Of a stretch of DNA of 64,000 nucleotides, positions 45,092 through 57,058 are shown in pieces; position 1 is the first letter of the stretch, and the number at the start of each line of letters is the position of its first letter. The notes beneath the pieces were generated by a model. That model had not been told where the DNA came from. It was given only the letters and a program-made list of their open reading frames with translations, and ran no database searches. Source of the stretch: Oleiagrimonas sp963747595 (GTDB lineage: Bacteria; Pseudomonadota; Gammaproteobacteria; Xanthomonadales; Rhodanobacteraceae); the NCBI GenBank assembly GCA_963747595.1, contig CAVVFO010000002.1, positions 186,001-250,000 on the forward strand, in the 5' to 3' direction. The position numbers and the translations under genes were made by a program.

Positions 45092-45673
45092 ATGCCGATC
45101 CCGCAGTTGATCATCGTGCGTCATGGCGAAACCTCCTGGAGCGCATCGGGCAAGCATACGTCACATACTGATATCGGCCTGACCGACCGCGGGCGTGTCG
45201 AGGCGCGCCGCCTGCGGGACTGGCTGCAGGCGCAGAAGCCCGCCCGCGTGTGGAGCAGTCCGCTGAAGCGGGCACGGGAGACTGCAGTGGAATGCGGTTT
45301 TGCAAATGCGCAGATCATGGACGGTCTGCGCGAATGGGACTACGGCGCATACGAAGGGATGACCACGCCGCAGATTCAGCAGGACGTACCCCAGTGGAAC
45401 CTGTTCCGGCATGGCGGCGGGGCCGGCGGGGAGGCGCCACGGCAGGTGCAGGCGCGTGTGGATGCGGTGATCCAGCGGTTGCGTCTGGAGCCGGAATCAC
45501 CGCTCATCGCTTTCGCCCACGGGCATGTGCTCCGTGCCCTGACGGCACGCTGGATGGAACAACCCATTGCGCTGGGCGCCCGCCTGACACTGGGATCGGG
45601 CACGGTCAGCGTGCTGGACAGCGAGCATGGGCTGGGCGCCATTGCGCTGTGGAATGCGCGTCATCCGGATTGA
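45092..45673 (+). CDS. Histidine phosphatase family protein
   Basis: A 193-residue phosphoglycerate-mutase-like protein. The phospho-acceptor His lies in LIIVRHGETSWSASGKHTS, and the second His in FAHGHVLRALTARW. The Arg-His pair and EWDYGAYEGMT are typical of the SixA/GpmB-like acid phosphatase branch. GGAGAAG lies just before the ATG at 45092, which rules out a longer frame beginning at 44993. The substrate is unknown. Confidence 0.88.
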   Translation: MPIPQLIIVRHGETSWSASGKHTSHTDIGLTDRGRVEARRLRDWLQAQKPARVWSSPLKRARETAVECGFANAQIMDGLREWDYGAYEGMTTPQIQQDVPQWNLFRHGGGAGGEAPRQVQARVDAVIQRLRLEPESPLIAFAHGHVLRALTARWMEQPIALGARLTLGSGTVSVLDSEHGLGAIALWNARHPD

Positions 45674-45710
45674 TTGCCGCCACCCATCGTCTGGTGCGGC
45701 CGGTCGCGCA

Positions 45711-47045
45711 TCAATGTCCGGTCAGAATTGCATGGACGGCGCGTTCTTCATGCACCGTGCCGGCGGGGGCCCAGTCGTAGTCGACCGGCTGGGCGCGATA
45801 GACGGCGTTGGTGACGTCGTTGCCGAAATAGGGGCTGATGTATTCCCACACGATTTCGCCCTTCGGCGTGATCTGGAAGATGCGCCCGTCCTGGCCCTCG
45901 TCGATCAGCGTGTTGCCATTGGGCAGACGCCGGGCGCTGCCGATGAAGGCACTGTAGAACATCCAGGCGATCTGCCCGGACATGTCGGCGGTGTACTGCC
46001 AGACGATGGTCTTTGTCTGCGGGTTCACCTCGATCACACGGGACACGGAAAACACGCCCTTGTTGGCGGGCGGGTAACCGGCGCTGCCTTCATTGTCGAA
46101 AATCAGGAGATTGCCGGCGCCGGGCAGACCCTTGGGGATCATGTGCACATCATGCTCGCCGATCAGCTGATCCACGGGGCGCGGAATCTTCCGTTTGGTC
46201 AGGACCTTGTGTTGCGGATAATGCGGGCCCAGTCGCCACACGATCTTGCCGCTGGATTTGTCGATGATGACGGCCACGTTGGCGTTGCGGGAATTGACCA
46301 GGATGTTGTCCGGAGCAAAGCGTTCGTCGCCGGCGTCGAACCAGCGGTTGGGCCCCAGTGGTACGACCGTGTTGATGTGCAGTGAATCGGGGTCCTTCGA
46401 CGCCTCGAGACGGCGCAATTCGGACGGTGTGAAACCGAAGCCATCGATGTGCCTGGAGGCGATCCACGTCCAAACGACATGGCCGCGCGGATCGATCTCC
46501 TCGATCATGCCGTCGATCACTCGTGGCGCCGTGTATCCCGGGATGTGGCGGACCTGGCTGGAGAACGTCAGCGTATCGCCTTCAGGCAGTCGCCGGATGT
46601 CGTGGTTCTGGTGCGCGCCGCCGCCTGGGCTGGAGGCACCCCCCCAGTGCCAGACCACGTGATCGTTCCAGTCCACCTCGCCAATGGTCATGTTGGACAG
46701 CCCGTTGCTGTGGCTGGCCAGATCGTCCGGCTTGGGCACCTTGTCCAGTTGCACCAGCAGATGGCCGCGTCTGCCACCGGCTTCCCGGGGTGTCAGCGCC
46801 AGGGACGGAAACCCCGTGCGGCTCCAGCGTTTGACGACGTTGCCATCCATGTCGATGAGGTAGGTGCGCTGGTCGGCAGCGGCGAAGAGGATGTAGCCAT
46901 TGTAGGCTTTGCTGGGCTTGTACAGCGTGACGCCGGTGGGGTAGACGCCGGGATGGGCCGCTGCCAGCGCAGGCAGCAGGGTGAGGGCGAACAAAAGAAC
47001 CGCCCAGCAACGATGCAGGGGGCTGCGTGACGCGCTGCGTTCCAT
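45711..47045 (-). CDS. Arylsulfotransferase-like beta-propeller protein, exported
   Basis: A 444-residue protein with a Sec signal peptide (cleavage near LAAAHP). Repeats of the form YLIDMDGNVVKRWS, GHLLVQ, and NTLIDEGQDGRIFQITPKGE are those of the arylsulfotransferase (ASST, Arylsulfotran_2) propeller fold. Conserved His residues in HQNHDIRRLPEGD and GEHDVHMIP could correspond to the active-site histidines. Sulfotransfer or another periplasmic activity cannot be separated by sequence. I start at ATG 47045; 20 extra residues are in frame upstream. Confidence 0.82.
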   Translation of the reverse strand: MERSASRSPLHRCWAVLLFALTLLPALAAAHPGVYPTGVTLYKPSKAYNGYILFAAADQRTYLIDMDGNVVKRWSRTGFPSLALTPREAGGRRGHLLVQLDKVPKPDDLASHSNGLSNMTIGEVDWNDHVVWHWGGASSPGGGAHQNHDIRRLPEGDTLTFSSQVRHIPGYTAPRVIDGMIEEIDPRGHVVWTWIASRHIDGFGFTPSELRRLEASKDPDSLHINTVVPLGPNRWFDAGDERFAPDNILVNSRNANVAVIIDKSSGKIVWRLGPHYPQHKVLTKRKIPRPVDQLIGEHDVHMIPKGLPGAGNLLIFDNEGSAGYPPANKGVFSVSRVIEVNPQTKTIVWQYTADMSGQIAWMFYSAFIGSARRLPNGNTLIDEGQDGRIFQITPKGEIVWEYISPYFGNDVTNAVYRAQPVDYDWAPAGTVHEERAVHAILTGH

Positions 47046-47330
47046 CGAAGTGACCCCTGACCCCTGACGAGTGATCGCCGATGCAGCGACCTTACCCGGA
47101 GCCACATGAATCGTTGTGGAAACGCAGATGCCCTTCCAGATGCCGGAATCGGCCGCCGCGCACGTCTGGCAGGCGACAGTCAGCGACTGGCGTGGGCAGG
47201 GGAACGGTCCAGGCGACGATTGTGCCCGTCCGAGGGCTACGCTGCCCGCATGGCGAGAGGCCGTTACCGCCGTGCAGGATTTCTGCCGCCCGCGCGCCCC
47301 GGCCGGAGGAGGCGGCGTCCTTCCGGTCGT

Positions 47331-47489
47331 TCAGCGCGAAAGGATGATGTAAAGCGCGTGGATCAACCCCGGGACGTATCCGAGGAGAGTCAACAGGATG
47401 TTGAGCCAGAATTGCAGGCCGAATCCGACCTGCAGAAACACCCCGACCGGCGGAATGATGACAGAGAAGATGATGCGGATAATATCCAT
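47331..47489 (-). CDS. YqaE/Pmp3 family small membrane protein
   Basis: A 52-residue hydrophobic peptide of two helices: MDIIRIIFSVIIPPVGVFLQ, then WLNILLTLLGYVPGLIHALY. This is the Pmp3/UPF0057 signature. In yeast and plants such proteins act on membrane potential under salt or cold stress; the bacterial role is less clear. AGGAGCAGC precedes the ATG at 47489. Confidence 0.9.
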   Translation of the reverse strand: MDIIRIIFSVIIPPVGVFLQVGFGLQFWLNILLTLLGYVPGLIHALYIILSR

Positions 47490-47618
47490 GCTGCTCCTGC
47501 AACGTGTGTATGGATTGCGTCTGCCCGGCCGGGAACGTGAGTGCGGCACGGCTCCCGCCCTGCGCGCGTCGGGCGGCAGGGACGGGCCCGTGTACACATG
47601 CCGGGGGCCAGTGTGCGC

Positions 47619-48221
47619 TCAGCCGTGCATGCGTTGCGTGATCTCGGCGACGTGGCGTCCCTGGAATTCGGCGATATCCAGTTCGTTACGCGTGGGTTGC
47701 CGGCTGCCATCGCCGTCGGCCATCGTGGTTGCCCCGTAAGGCGTGCCTCCACTGATCTCCTTCAGCGTGGTCAGACCCTCGCAGGTGTAGGGCACCCCGA
47801 CGATGACCATGCCCTGGTGCAGCAGCGTGCTATGGAACGAGGTGATGGTTGTTTCCTGGCCACCGTGCTGGCTGGCGGTGCTGGCGAAGACACTGCCGAC
47901 CTTGCCGACCAGCTTGCCTTGTTGCCACAAGGCGCCGGTCTGATCGAGAAAGTTGCGCATCTGGCCGCACATGTTGCCGAAGCGTGTCGGTGTGCCGAAG
48001 ATGATGGCGTCATACTCGGTCAGTTCCTCCGGTTTCGCCACCGGGGCCTCCTGATCGGTCTTGGCGTGGATGGCCTTGACGGTTTCCTCGGGCATGGTTT
48101 CCGCCACACGCTTGACGACGACTTCGGTCTGATCGACCGAACGGGCACCTTTTGCGATCGCCCGAGCCATCTGCTCGACGTGGCCCCACGTGCTGTAGTA
48201 CAGAACCAGAATTCGGGTCAT
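47619..48221 (-). CDS. wrbA: NAD(P)H:quinone oxidoreductase WrbA
   Basis: A 200-residue flavodoxin-fold protein. The FMN phosphate loop is YYSTWGHVEQMA, followed by FGTPTRFGNMCGQMRNFLD and STASQHGGQETTI, the family hallmark for FMN and quinone binding. WrbA reduces quinones by two electrons and protects against oxidative stress. Length is normal (about 198). It lies downstream of the BrkB-family gene on the same strand, 106 bases away. Confidence 0.95.
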   Translation of the reverse strand: MTRILVLYYSTWGHVEQMARAIAKGARSVDQTEVVVKRVAETMPEETVKAIHAKTDQEAPVAKPEELTEYDAIIFGTPTRFGNMCGQMRNFLDQTGALWQQGKLVGKVGSVFASTASQHGGQETTITSFHSTLLHQGMVIVGVPYTCEGLTTLKEISGGTPYGATTMADGDGSRQPTRNELDIAEFQGRHVAEITQRMHG

Positions 48222-48327
48222 GGGAGTGTCCTTGATTGGCGGGACCCCTGATTCTCCACCCGCAGGCCAGCCGCTGTCAGCGTGGTGTCGAGCGGCGGGG
48301 TTGGGCGCGATTCATGCACGGGACTGC

Positions 48328-49242
48328 TCAATCGCGGATGTCGGCCCGGGTCTGGCGTTCGACCTCGATGTTGAATTCGGCGCCGAGCAGGAACACCAGC
48401 GCCGTCAGGAAGAACCAGGTCTGCACGACCATCAGGATCCCCAGTGAACCGTAGACGTGCCCGAAGCTGCCGACGTGCGACATGTAAGCCGACAGCCCGG
48501 CAGATACCGCCAGCCACAGCAGCGTGCCGACGATCGAGCCGGCACTCATCCACTCCCAGTGGGGTTGGGTGTGACTGGGGCCAAAGCGGTACAGCACCGT
48601 CATGCTGATCAGTGCCGTGGCGGCCATGACCAGCCAGCGCGCAGCGAGGATGAGCGCGTGCAGCAATGTCGAATCCGGCGTCATCTTGTTGATCAGGAAC
48701 GGCGCGCCGATGATCACGACCAGCGCGATGATCCAGAAGATGATCGCGCCCACGGCGAGGGCCGTGGCGGTGCCCACAAGCTGCGCCCAGCTGCGTTTTT
48801 CGTTTTCGTCATAGACGATGTTGAGCGCGCTGATAATGCCCAGCACTCCGCGGACGGAGACCCACACCGCGGCCAGGATGCTGAGCACGATGCCGAATCC
48901 GAGTTTGAGCCCGGAATCGCGCACGATGCCGTGCATGTCACTGCGCAGGGCCTTGATCACGCCCTGTGGCGCGAACGAATGAAGCATCTGCAGTTGATGC
49001 TGCAGCTGGTGCGGAGAGGTCACCATGCCGTAGACGGAGATCAGCGCGGTCAGTGTCGGCAGCAGCGCGAAAATGGCCAGGAAGGCGACGCCCGATGAAG
49101 CGATGAAGACGTGGTCGCGCAGTATCTCGTGGCCAATGCGCCGGGCGATGTCCACCCAGCCCCGTAGCGGAATCTGCCATGGATGAACTGCCCCGGTGCC
49201 GTGACCGGCGCCATCGTCGTTTGCTGTACTGGGTCGAGTCAT
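48328..49242 (-). CDS. YihY/BrkB family membrane protein
   Basis: A 304-residue inner membrane protein with about six helices. RIGHEILRDHVFIASSGVAF and FAPQGVIKALRSDM fit the YihY/virulence factor BrkB (RNase BN) family. FGPSHTQPHWEWMSAGSIVG and FLLGAEFNIEVERQ near the C-terminus are also conserved. BrkB-type proteins are probably transporters or barrier proteins; the RNase BN name is historical and not supported by this fold. Confidence 0.9.
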   Translation of the reverse strand: MTRPSTANDDGAGHGTGAVHPWQIPLRGWVDIARRIGHEILRDHVFIASSGVAFLAIFALLPTLTALISVYGMVTSPHQLQHQLQMLHSFAPQGVIKALRSDMHGIVRDSGLKLGFGIVLSILAAVWVSVRGVLGIISALNIVYDENEKRSWAQLVGTATALAVGAIIFWIIALVVIIGAPFLINKMTPDSTLLHALILAARWLVMAATALISMTVLYRFGPSHTQPHWEWMSAGSIVGTLLWLAVSAGLSAYMSHVGSFGHVYGSLGILMVVQTWFFLTALVFLLGAEFNIEVERQTRADIRD

Positions 49243-49433
49243 GGCGCCAGTGTGGCACAGTCAAATGGCGCCCTTCACGACGATATCAGCCCGGATTCAT
49301 GCGGCTTTTCCGGAGCTGCGGGATGCGCCGCTGCCGGAGCCCGGAGCTGTCGTTGGCGGGATCCACCCTCTCGTCGGGCACCCAAATGCCATAACAACCG
49401 CCTGCCCGTGAGCACGCCCGATCGCCCCCCGGC

Positions 49434-50405
49434 TCACAGCCACTTGCGCAGTTTGAAGAACATGAACTGGCCGGCGATGATTGCCAGCAGGATGATTACC
49501 ACGATCGCGAAGGCCCCCTTGTAGCTGCTGCCGGGAATGCCGCCCACATTGATGCCCAGCAGCCCGGTGAAGAAGCTCAGCGGCAGGAACAGTGCGGCCA
49601 CCAGTGACAACAGGTAGATGCGTGAATTCATCTGCTCGGAGAGCCGGTTGACCAGTTCTTCGTGCGTGACCATGGCCCGCTCGCGGATGGAATCGAGATC
49701 TTCGATGTAACGCGCCAGCTGATCTGAGGACTCGCGCAGGTTCATTCGGTCCTTGCTGCCGATCCAGGCGTGTTCATCCATGTGCAGTCGCGTCATGGCC
49801 TCGCGTTGCGGCGCCAGATACCGCCGCAGCAGGATGGTCTCGCGGCGGACATCCGCAATCGCGCCGCGCAGATCGCGATTTTCGCCGGAGAACAGGTCTT
49901 CTTCCACTTGTGCGGATCGGTCTTCCAGATCGTCGATGGCGCCCTGCATGCGGTGGATGAGGTGACCGATGAACCCGGCGATGAGACCGCCGGTAGTGCG
50001 TGGCCCGTTGTGCGCGTGCAGGGCATCGATGACGTCCCCCTCGGAGAGCAGCTTGCGCCGCCGTGCACTGACGATGCGATTCTTCTCGATCCAGATGCGG
50101 ATCGAGACCATGTCCTCGGGTTCTGAGCCCGGGTTGAGATTCACGCCGCGCAGCGAGATCAGCGTGGCATCGCCGAGGTTGGTGGCGCGGGGGCGCGTTT
50201 CGTCGCTGACCAGTGCCTGGGCAGCGACCTCATCCATTCCGCTTCGCTGCGCGATCCAGTCTCTTGCCGTGCTGCAACTGAAATCCAGATGGATCCAGAT
50301 CGGCCCGTCCGCGGGCCGCCATGCATCGATCTCCGGCCAGCCGATCTGTCGGGCGCCACCCCTGCCGTCCAGGATGCAGGCGTAAATCAGTCCGTGGTCG
50401 TTCAT
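49434..50405 (-). CDS. zntB: ZntB-type zinc/cation transporter (CorA superfamily)
   Basis: A 323-residue member of the CorA/ZntB group. The long cytoplasmic helical part is rich in acidic and Arg residues, followed by two C-terminal membrane helices. The pore signature reads GLLGINVGGIPG, the form found in ZntB instead of the CorA GMN. ZntB moves zinc across the inner membrane; reports differ on whether uptake or efflux dominates. I use ATG 50405 (MNDHGLIYACILDG); more than 80 upstream in-frame residues lack family resemblance. Confidence 0.88.
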   Translation of the reverse strand: MNDHGLIYACILDGRGGARQIGWPEIDAWRPADGPIWIHLDFSCSTARDWIAQRSGMDEVAAQALVSDETRPRATNLGDATLISLRGVNLNPGSEPEDMVSIRIWIEKNRIVSARRRKLLSEGDVIDALHAHNGPRTTGGLIAGFIGHLIHRMQGAIDDLEDRSAQVEEDLFSGENRDLRGAIADVRRETILLRRYLAPQREAMTRLHMDEHAWIGSKDRMNLRESSDQLARYIEDLDSIRERAMVTHEELVNRLSEQMNSRIYLLSLVAALFLPLSFFTGLLGINVGGIPGSSYKGAFAIVVIILLAIIAGQFMFFKLRKWL

Positions 50406-50805
50406 GAACGTTCTCGTGAGGGATGTGTGGAGTGTAGCGGCACCTGTCGTGGTCCCCCGGATGCTGTTCAGTTCTCCGATACAGGCTGTCCGATACGCTG
50501 GCGAGGTTCGACGCTGCTGCTGCGTGAATCTTGCCTGGCGGGATGTGGCGCAGGATGCCCGCCGCGATCGGCAACCGCTTCGTCGAAACCGAGCATCATG
50601 CGCGCTGCCGAAGATCCATGCCGAGTGTTGGAGGAGGCGCGCCGACGTCGGCTGCATGGCCGCTCCGAGTCGTCGATCCGTGCATATTCATGTCGCACGC
50701 TCCGGCCGGCTCCGGCAGCAGTTTTCGGCGCTGCGTCGATACAGACCCACCGTGGATGCAGCTGCACCCACCGATCACTTTTTTGACGACCCGAGGAGAC
50801 ATCTC
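50406..50805. other. Intergenic region, divergent (400 bp)
   Basis: The space between zntB (leftward) and the quinone-reductase-like gene (rightward). Frames inside are shadows without domains. I see no RNA or repeat. Both promoters are presumably here. Confidence 0.45.
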
Positions 50806-51795
50806 ATGACACGACGCGTACGTTTTCACGAAACCGGTGGACCGGAGGTTCTCAAGATCGAGGATTACGAGGTCGGCACGCCGCGGGCCGGCGAGGTACG
50901 GGTGCGGATGAAGGCCATCGGCCTCAATCGCGCCGAGGCCATGTTCCGCCAGGGCGCCTATCTGGAGGATCCGAAGTTGCCGGCCGGACTCGGTTACGAA
51001 GGCACGGCCGTCGTCGATAGCCTGGGCCCGCAGGTCGAGGGGTTTGCCGTCGGCGATGAAGTCTGCGTGATTCCGAGTTTTTCCATGAACGACTATTGCG
51101 TGTACGCCGAGCAGGCCATCGTGCCGGCGCGGGCACTGGTCAAACGGCCCGCCAACGTGGATACGGTACATGCGGCCGCGACATGGATGCCGTATCTCAC
51201 TGCCTACGGCGCGTTGATCGATATCGGCGGATTGCGCAAAGGTCAGCACGTGCTCATCACCGCTGCGTCCAGCAGCGTGGGATTGGCGGCCATCCAGATC
51301 GCCAACAGCGCGGGCGCCACCCCGATCGCCACCACTCGCACCGGCGCCAAGGCCGACGCGTTGCGCGACGGCGGCGCAAAGCACGTCATCGTCACCGATG
51401 AGCAGGATCTGGCCGACGAACTGAAGCGTCTCACCGACGGCAATGGCGCGCAGATGGCTTTCGACCCAGTGGCGGGGCCGACCGTGACTGCGATTGCCCA
51501 GGGCCTGGCACAAAATGCCACGCTGTTCCTGTATGGATCGCTCAGTGGCGAAGACACTCCGTTTCCGCTGCAAGCGGCGCTCGGCAAGGGACTGACCGTA
51601 CGCGGCTACACGTTGTTCGAGGTGGTCGGCGATGATGAGCGTTTCGAGCGAGGCAAGGCCTTCGTGGCCGACGGGCTGGAAAAGGGCGATTTCGAGCCGA
51701 CGGTCTCGAAGACATTTCCGTTCGACGAGATTGTCGAGGCCCACCGCTACATGGAATCGAACCAGCAGATCGGCAAGATCGTGGTGACGGTCTGA
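50806..51795 (+). CDS. Zinc-type MDR/quinone oxidoreductase
   Basis: A 329-residue zinc-free medium-chain reductase. RVRFHETGGPEVLKIEDYEV is the N-terminal signature of quinone reductase-like proteins; GLGYEGTAVVDSLGPQV and ITAASSSVGLAAIQIA form the cofactor site (AxxSSVG). NADPH:quinone or enone reduction is expected. GAGGAGA lies just before the ATG at 50806; a longer frame runs back to 50404 but without resemblance. Confidence 0.88.
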   Translation: MTRRVRFHETGGPEVLKIEDYEVGTPRAGEVRVRMKAIGLNRAEAMFRQGAYLEDPKLPAGLGYEGTAVVDSLGPQVEGFAVGDEVCVIPSFSMNDYCVYAEQAIVPARALVKRPANVDTVHAAATWMPYLTAYGALIDIGGLRKGQHVLITAASSSVGLAAIQIANSAGATPIATTRTGAKADALRDGGAKHVIVTDEQDLADELKRLTDGNGAQMAFDPVAGPTVTAIAQGLAQNATLFLYGSLSGEDTPFPLQAALGKGLTVRGYTLFEVVGDDERFERGKAFVADGLEKGDFEPTVSKTFPFDEIVEAHRYMESNQQIGKIVVTV

Positions 51796-51970
51796 GGGAA
51801 CCCGTCGCACCGCACGTTGCCTGATCGGGGGCGGTGTCCCCGGAAGGGGCTTCGCCTGCCGCGGTCCCGGTCATGTGTCGGCACGCCACGTGGTCGCGCC
51901 GTCTCCACGCGCCTGCCGGATCTTCAGTGCGGGGCCGGTGCGATGCGACGTGGCCTGTTCTGCGGCTGTT

Positions 51971-52888
51971 TCAGGCCTGTGGAGGGGCGCATGAAGCGCT
52001 CCGCGCGCGGGCGACCCGGCTGGAGGTGGTGCGGCCCAGTTGGTCGGAGAGCCACACTCCCGTGTCGATCAGTGCATCGAGATCGATATTGCTCTCGATG
52101 CCCATGCCGTCGAGCATGTAGACCACATCTTCCGTGGCCACGTTTCCGGTGGCGCCCTGTGCGTAGGGACAACCGCCGGTGCCGGCCACGGAGCTGTCGA
52201 CGACGCGTACGCCTTCCTCCAGGCAGGCCAGGATATTGGCCAGTGCCTGACCGTACGTGTCGTGGAAATGCACCGCCAGGGCATCCATGGGTACGCTGGC
52301 AGCGACGCTGCGCAGCAGCATGCGCGCCTTCACCGGGGTGCCCACGCCGATGGTATCGCCCAGGGAGATCTGGTAGCAGCCCAGCGCATGCAGTCGCTCG
52401 GCGACATGGACCACATCGCCGACCGGTACGTCGCCCTGGTACGGACACCCCAGCACCGTGGACACGTAGCCGCGCACGCGCACATCGTCGGCCCTGGCAC
52501 GCTGCAGGACGGGACGAAAGCGTTCGATGGATTCGTCGATGGAGGCGTTGATGTTCTTCTGGTTGAACGTTTCGCTGGCCGCGGTGAATACGGCGATTTC
52601 GCGCACGCCGGCTGCACGGGCACGCTCGTAGCCTTCCTCGTTGGGTACCAGCACGGGGTATGCCACGCCATAGCGTTTTTCGATGCCGGCATACACCTCG
52701 GCGGCGTCCGCAAGTTGCGGTACCCAGTCGGGGCTGACGAAGCTGGTCGCCTCGATGGTGGCAAGGCCCGTGGCCGAGAGGCGGTTGATCAAAGCGATCT
52801 TGGTGGCGGCAGGGATGATGGTCTTTTCATTCTGCAGACCGTCACGTGCTCCAACTTCGACGATACGGACGTGATCGGGAGTATGCAT
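51971..52888 (-). CDS. mvaB: Hydroxymethylglutaryl-CoA lyase
   Basis: A 305-residue TIM-barrel lyase that splits HMG-CoA into acetoacetate and acetyl-CoA, the last step of leucine catabolism. VEVGARDGLQNE begins the barrel with metal-binding Asp, VHFHDTYGQA holds the His residues, and VAGTGGCPYAQGATGN is the HMG-CoA lyase signature with the reactive Cys. It is the last gene of the three-gene leucine cluster, 185 bases after the MCC biotin subunit. Confidence 0.93.
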   Translation of the reverse strand: MHTPDHVRIVEVGARDGLQNEKTIIPAATKIALINRLSATGLATIEATSFVSPDWVPQLADAAEVYAGIEKRYGVAYPVLVPNEEGYERARAAGVREIAVFTAASETFNQKNINASIDESIERFRPVLQRARADDVRVRGYVSTVLGCPYQGDVPVGDVVHVAERLHALGCYQISLGDTIGVGTPVKARMLLRSVAASVPMDALAVHFHDTYGQALANILACLEEGVRVVDSSVAGTGGCPYAQGATGNVATEDVVYMLDGMGIESNIDLDALIDTGVWLSDQLGRTTSSRVARARSASCAPPQA

Positions 52889-53073
52889 GCACGGTTTCCG
52901 GAATGGGTGATGCGGTGCGTAACCGCGGTGGGATCAAACAGCAAGAGGACAGGTCCACCGGCGTGCGACGGACCTTTTTCAACGTGTCGGCACTCCGGCG
53001 TGGAAAGGGCGTTTCGCAAGCAGGCGGGTCAGCATTGCCTTGCACGACCGGTCCCGGGACGTCCGGGTTGCTG

Positions 53074-55080
<2,007 letters not shown>

Positions 55081-55167
55081 GAGCTGGAACGTTTCCGAAC
55101 GTGGATGGATGCCGCGGCCGTGGCGAGCGCAAACCGGCGGCTGCTCGATGTGGGGCGAATGCCGCCG

Positions 55168-55998
55168 TCAGTGGTCGCCGACCGGCGCCGGATGTGTGTC
55201 TTCGGAGGCCGGCCCGACCCATGCCGGTTGGCGCTTTTCCAGGAACGCGGACAAACCTTCCTGGCCTTCTTTCTCCACACGGACGCGTGCGATGAGGTCG
55301 GCGTTTTCGGCATCCTGACGCGTCTGGGCACGTTCGTCCTGGCCGGCGACGCGCAGCGCCAGCCGTTTGGCTTCCCTGCGCGCCAGTGGCCCGGCACGGT
55401 TCATGGAATCGAGTACACGCTGTACCACGGCATCCAGTTCATCGGCGGGCACCGATTCGTGCAACAGGCCGATATTGACGGCGCATTGGGCATCGAACAC
55501 TTCACCTGTGACGAACAAGCGGCGGGCATGGCGTGGGCCGACGGCATTGACCACATACGGTGAGATGACCGCGGGTACCAGGCCCAGTTTGACCTCGGAG
55601 ACCGAGAATTTGGCATGATCGACGCCGATGGCCACGTCGCAGCAGGCGATCAACCCGATGCCGCCGCCATATGCCGAGCCGTTGACGCGCGCGATGGTGG
55701 GTTTCGACAGGAAGTTGAGCACGCGCATCAGGCGCGCCAGACGCAGCGAATCTTCCTTGTTTTCCAGCTTGCTGGCATCGGCCATGCCGCGCATCCAGTT
55801 GGTATCGGCGCCGGCACAGAAACTCTTGCCCTCGCCGGAGATGATCACGGCGTGGATACTGTTGTCGTGTTCGGCGGCTTCCAGTGCCGCGGTCATGTCC
55901 GCGATCACGGTGTCGTTGAAGGCGTTGTGCAGTTCGGGCCGGTTCAGCGTGATCGACGCGTTGGCGCCGTCGCGGGCGCAGCGAAGCGTTTCGTACAT
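55168..55998 (-). CDS. liuC: Methylglutaconyl-CoA hydratase (enoyl-CoA hydratase family)
   Basis: A 276-residue crotonase-fold protein. The oxyanion-hole loop is GEGKSFCAGADTNWM and the second is NGSAYGGGIGLIACCDVA; the catalytic-Glu stretch is FSVSEVKLGLVPA. The fold alone does not fix the substrate, but the gene sits directly upstream of mccA and HMG-CoA lyase, which is the place of LiuC. I start at ATG 55998 (MYETLRCARDGAN); GAAGGAG lies 6 bases upstream. Confidence 0.9.
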   Translation of the reverse strand: MYETLRCARDGANASITLNRPELHNAFNDTVIADMTAALEAAEHDNSIHAVIISGEGKSFCAGADTNWMRGMADASKLENKEDSLRLARLMRVLNFLSKPTIARVNGSAYGGGIGLIACCDVAIGVDHAKFSVSEVKLGLVPAVISPYVVNAVGPRHARRLFVTGEVFDAQCAVNIGLLHESVPADELDAVVQRVLDSMNRAGPLARREAKRLALRVAGQDERAQTRQDAENADLIARVRVEKEGQEGLSAFLEKRQPAWVGPASEDTHPAPVGDH

Positions 55999-56380
55999 GG
56001 TGGGCTCCTTCTCAAGTCCGTCGCGAGCTCCCATGATAGCCGGACCGAAGGCCTCACCGGGCGCGGGTGTGGAGGGAGCAGCAAAAGCGCATGTCACCGT
56101 CGCCAGCAGATGACGCCGGTCATATGGCGGGGTCATCTCGCATCGGGAAAGCTGTCGGGGCGGGCGATATCGGCCGCTGCGCCCCGGGCGGCCGACGGCC
56201 TGGGTCGCGCATGGCGACGCGCTGGCGCACCACCCGTGGAACCTTGCGCCATGGTCGTCTGGCAATGCACGGGCGCCGCCGTGGGCATGGACTTGCCTGC
56301 CTTCATGTTGCGTTGCAGCGTGTGCTGCGGCGCAGCAATCAGGGTTTTGATCCGGGAGCAACGCGAAGTTGCGCAGGGGA
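55999..56380. other. Intergenic region upstream of the leucine cluster
   Basis: About 380 bases between phaR and liuC on the same strand. One short leftward open frame (56133-56384) is Ala/Arg-rich with no domain and overlaps the end of phaR. I see no RNA or repeat; the liuC promoter may lie here. Confidence 0.45.
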
Positions 56381-56893
56381 TCATCCGGCTTTTTTGCCAC
56401 TCTTGCGGGCTTGCGCGGCACCGGGTTTCACGCCGGACTCGGCCGTGGGGCCGGCAGCATCCAGAAACCCGCGCTGCATGTGCTTCCAGTTCGCCATGTT
56501 GCGCTGGGTCAGGTCGTTGAGCATGCTCCAGGGCGTCTGCCCCAGCATGTCGTCGAGCTGCGCGCGAAACTGGTTCTGCTGCTGCATGAATACGTCCATG
56601 CTGCGTTCCAGATAAGGGCCCATCATGCCCTGCAGAGAGTCGCCGTAGAAGCGGATGACCTGCGTCAGCAGTTGCGCGGACAGCATCGGCGGTCCGTTTT
56701 CCTCATGGTCCGCAATGATCTGCAGCAGTACCGGGCGGGTCAGGTCATCGCCGGATTTGGCGTCGCGTACCTGGAACTCTTCGCCATCCAGTACCAGCTG
56801 ACGTACCTCTTCCAGCGTGATGTAACTGGAAATTTCGGTGTCGTACAGACGCCGGTTGGGGTACTTCTTGATGATGCGGACGGTTTGTGCCAT
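56381..56893 (-). CDS. phaR: Polyhydroxyalkanoate synthesis repressor PhaR
   Basis: A 170-residue DNA- and PHB-binding regulator. The N-terminus RIIKKYPNRRLYDTEISSYI, with TLEEVRQLVLDGEEF and VRDAKSGDDLTRPVLLQIIA, is the PhaR/PHB_acc_N signature. A longer helical C-terminal half with QQQNQFRAQLDDMLGQTPW is typical, ending in a Lys/Ala-rich tail. PhaR represses phasin genes until polyhydroxyalkanoate granules bind it. No phaC, phaA or phaB is present in this window. Confidence 0.95.
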   Translation of the reverse strand: MAQTVRIIKKYPNRRLYDTEISSYITLEEVRQLVLDGEEFQVRDAKSGDDLTRPVLLQIIADHEENGPPMLSAQLLTQVIRFYGDSLQGMMGPYLERSMDVFMQQQNQFRAQLDDMLGQTPWSMLNDLTQRNMANWKHMQRGFLDAAGPTAESGVKPGAAQARKSGKKAG

Positions 56894-57058
56894 GCAGCGG
56901 AAGCTACCAGAAGATATTGCGCTGCACCAGTTTCAAAAGAAACGGAGCGCCAGGCAGAAGGGTCATGCGGCGGCTCGAGCGCCGCGGGCTCCGGCGAGCG
57001 CGGCGCCCCCGTTGCCTGCTCGACCGGCCCGGCGCGGGGTAGGGGACGGGAACAGATA

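Noticed and set aside
56133..56384. 83-residue minus-strand frame between phaR and liuC
   Set aside because: Ala/Arg-rich, overlaps the end of phaR, no ribosome site and no domain.
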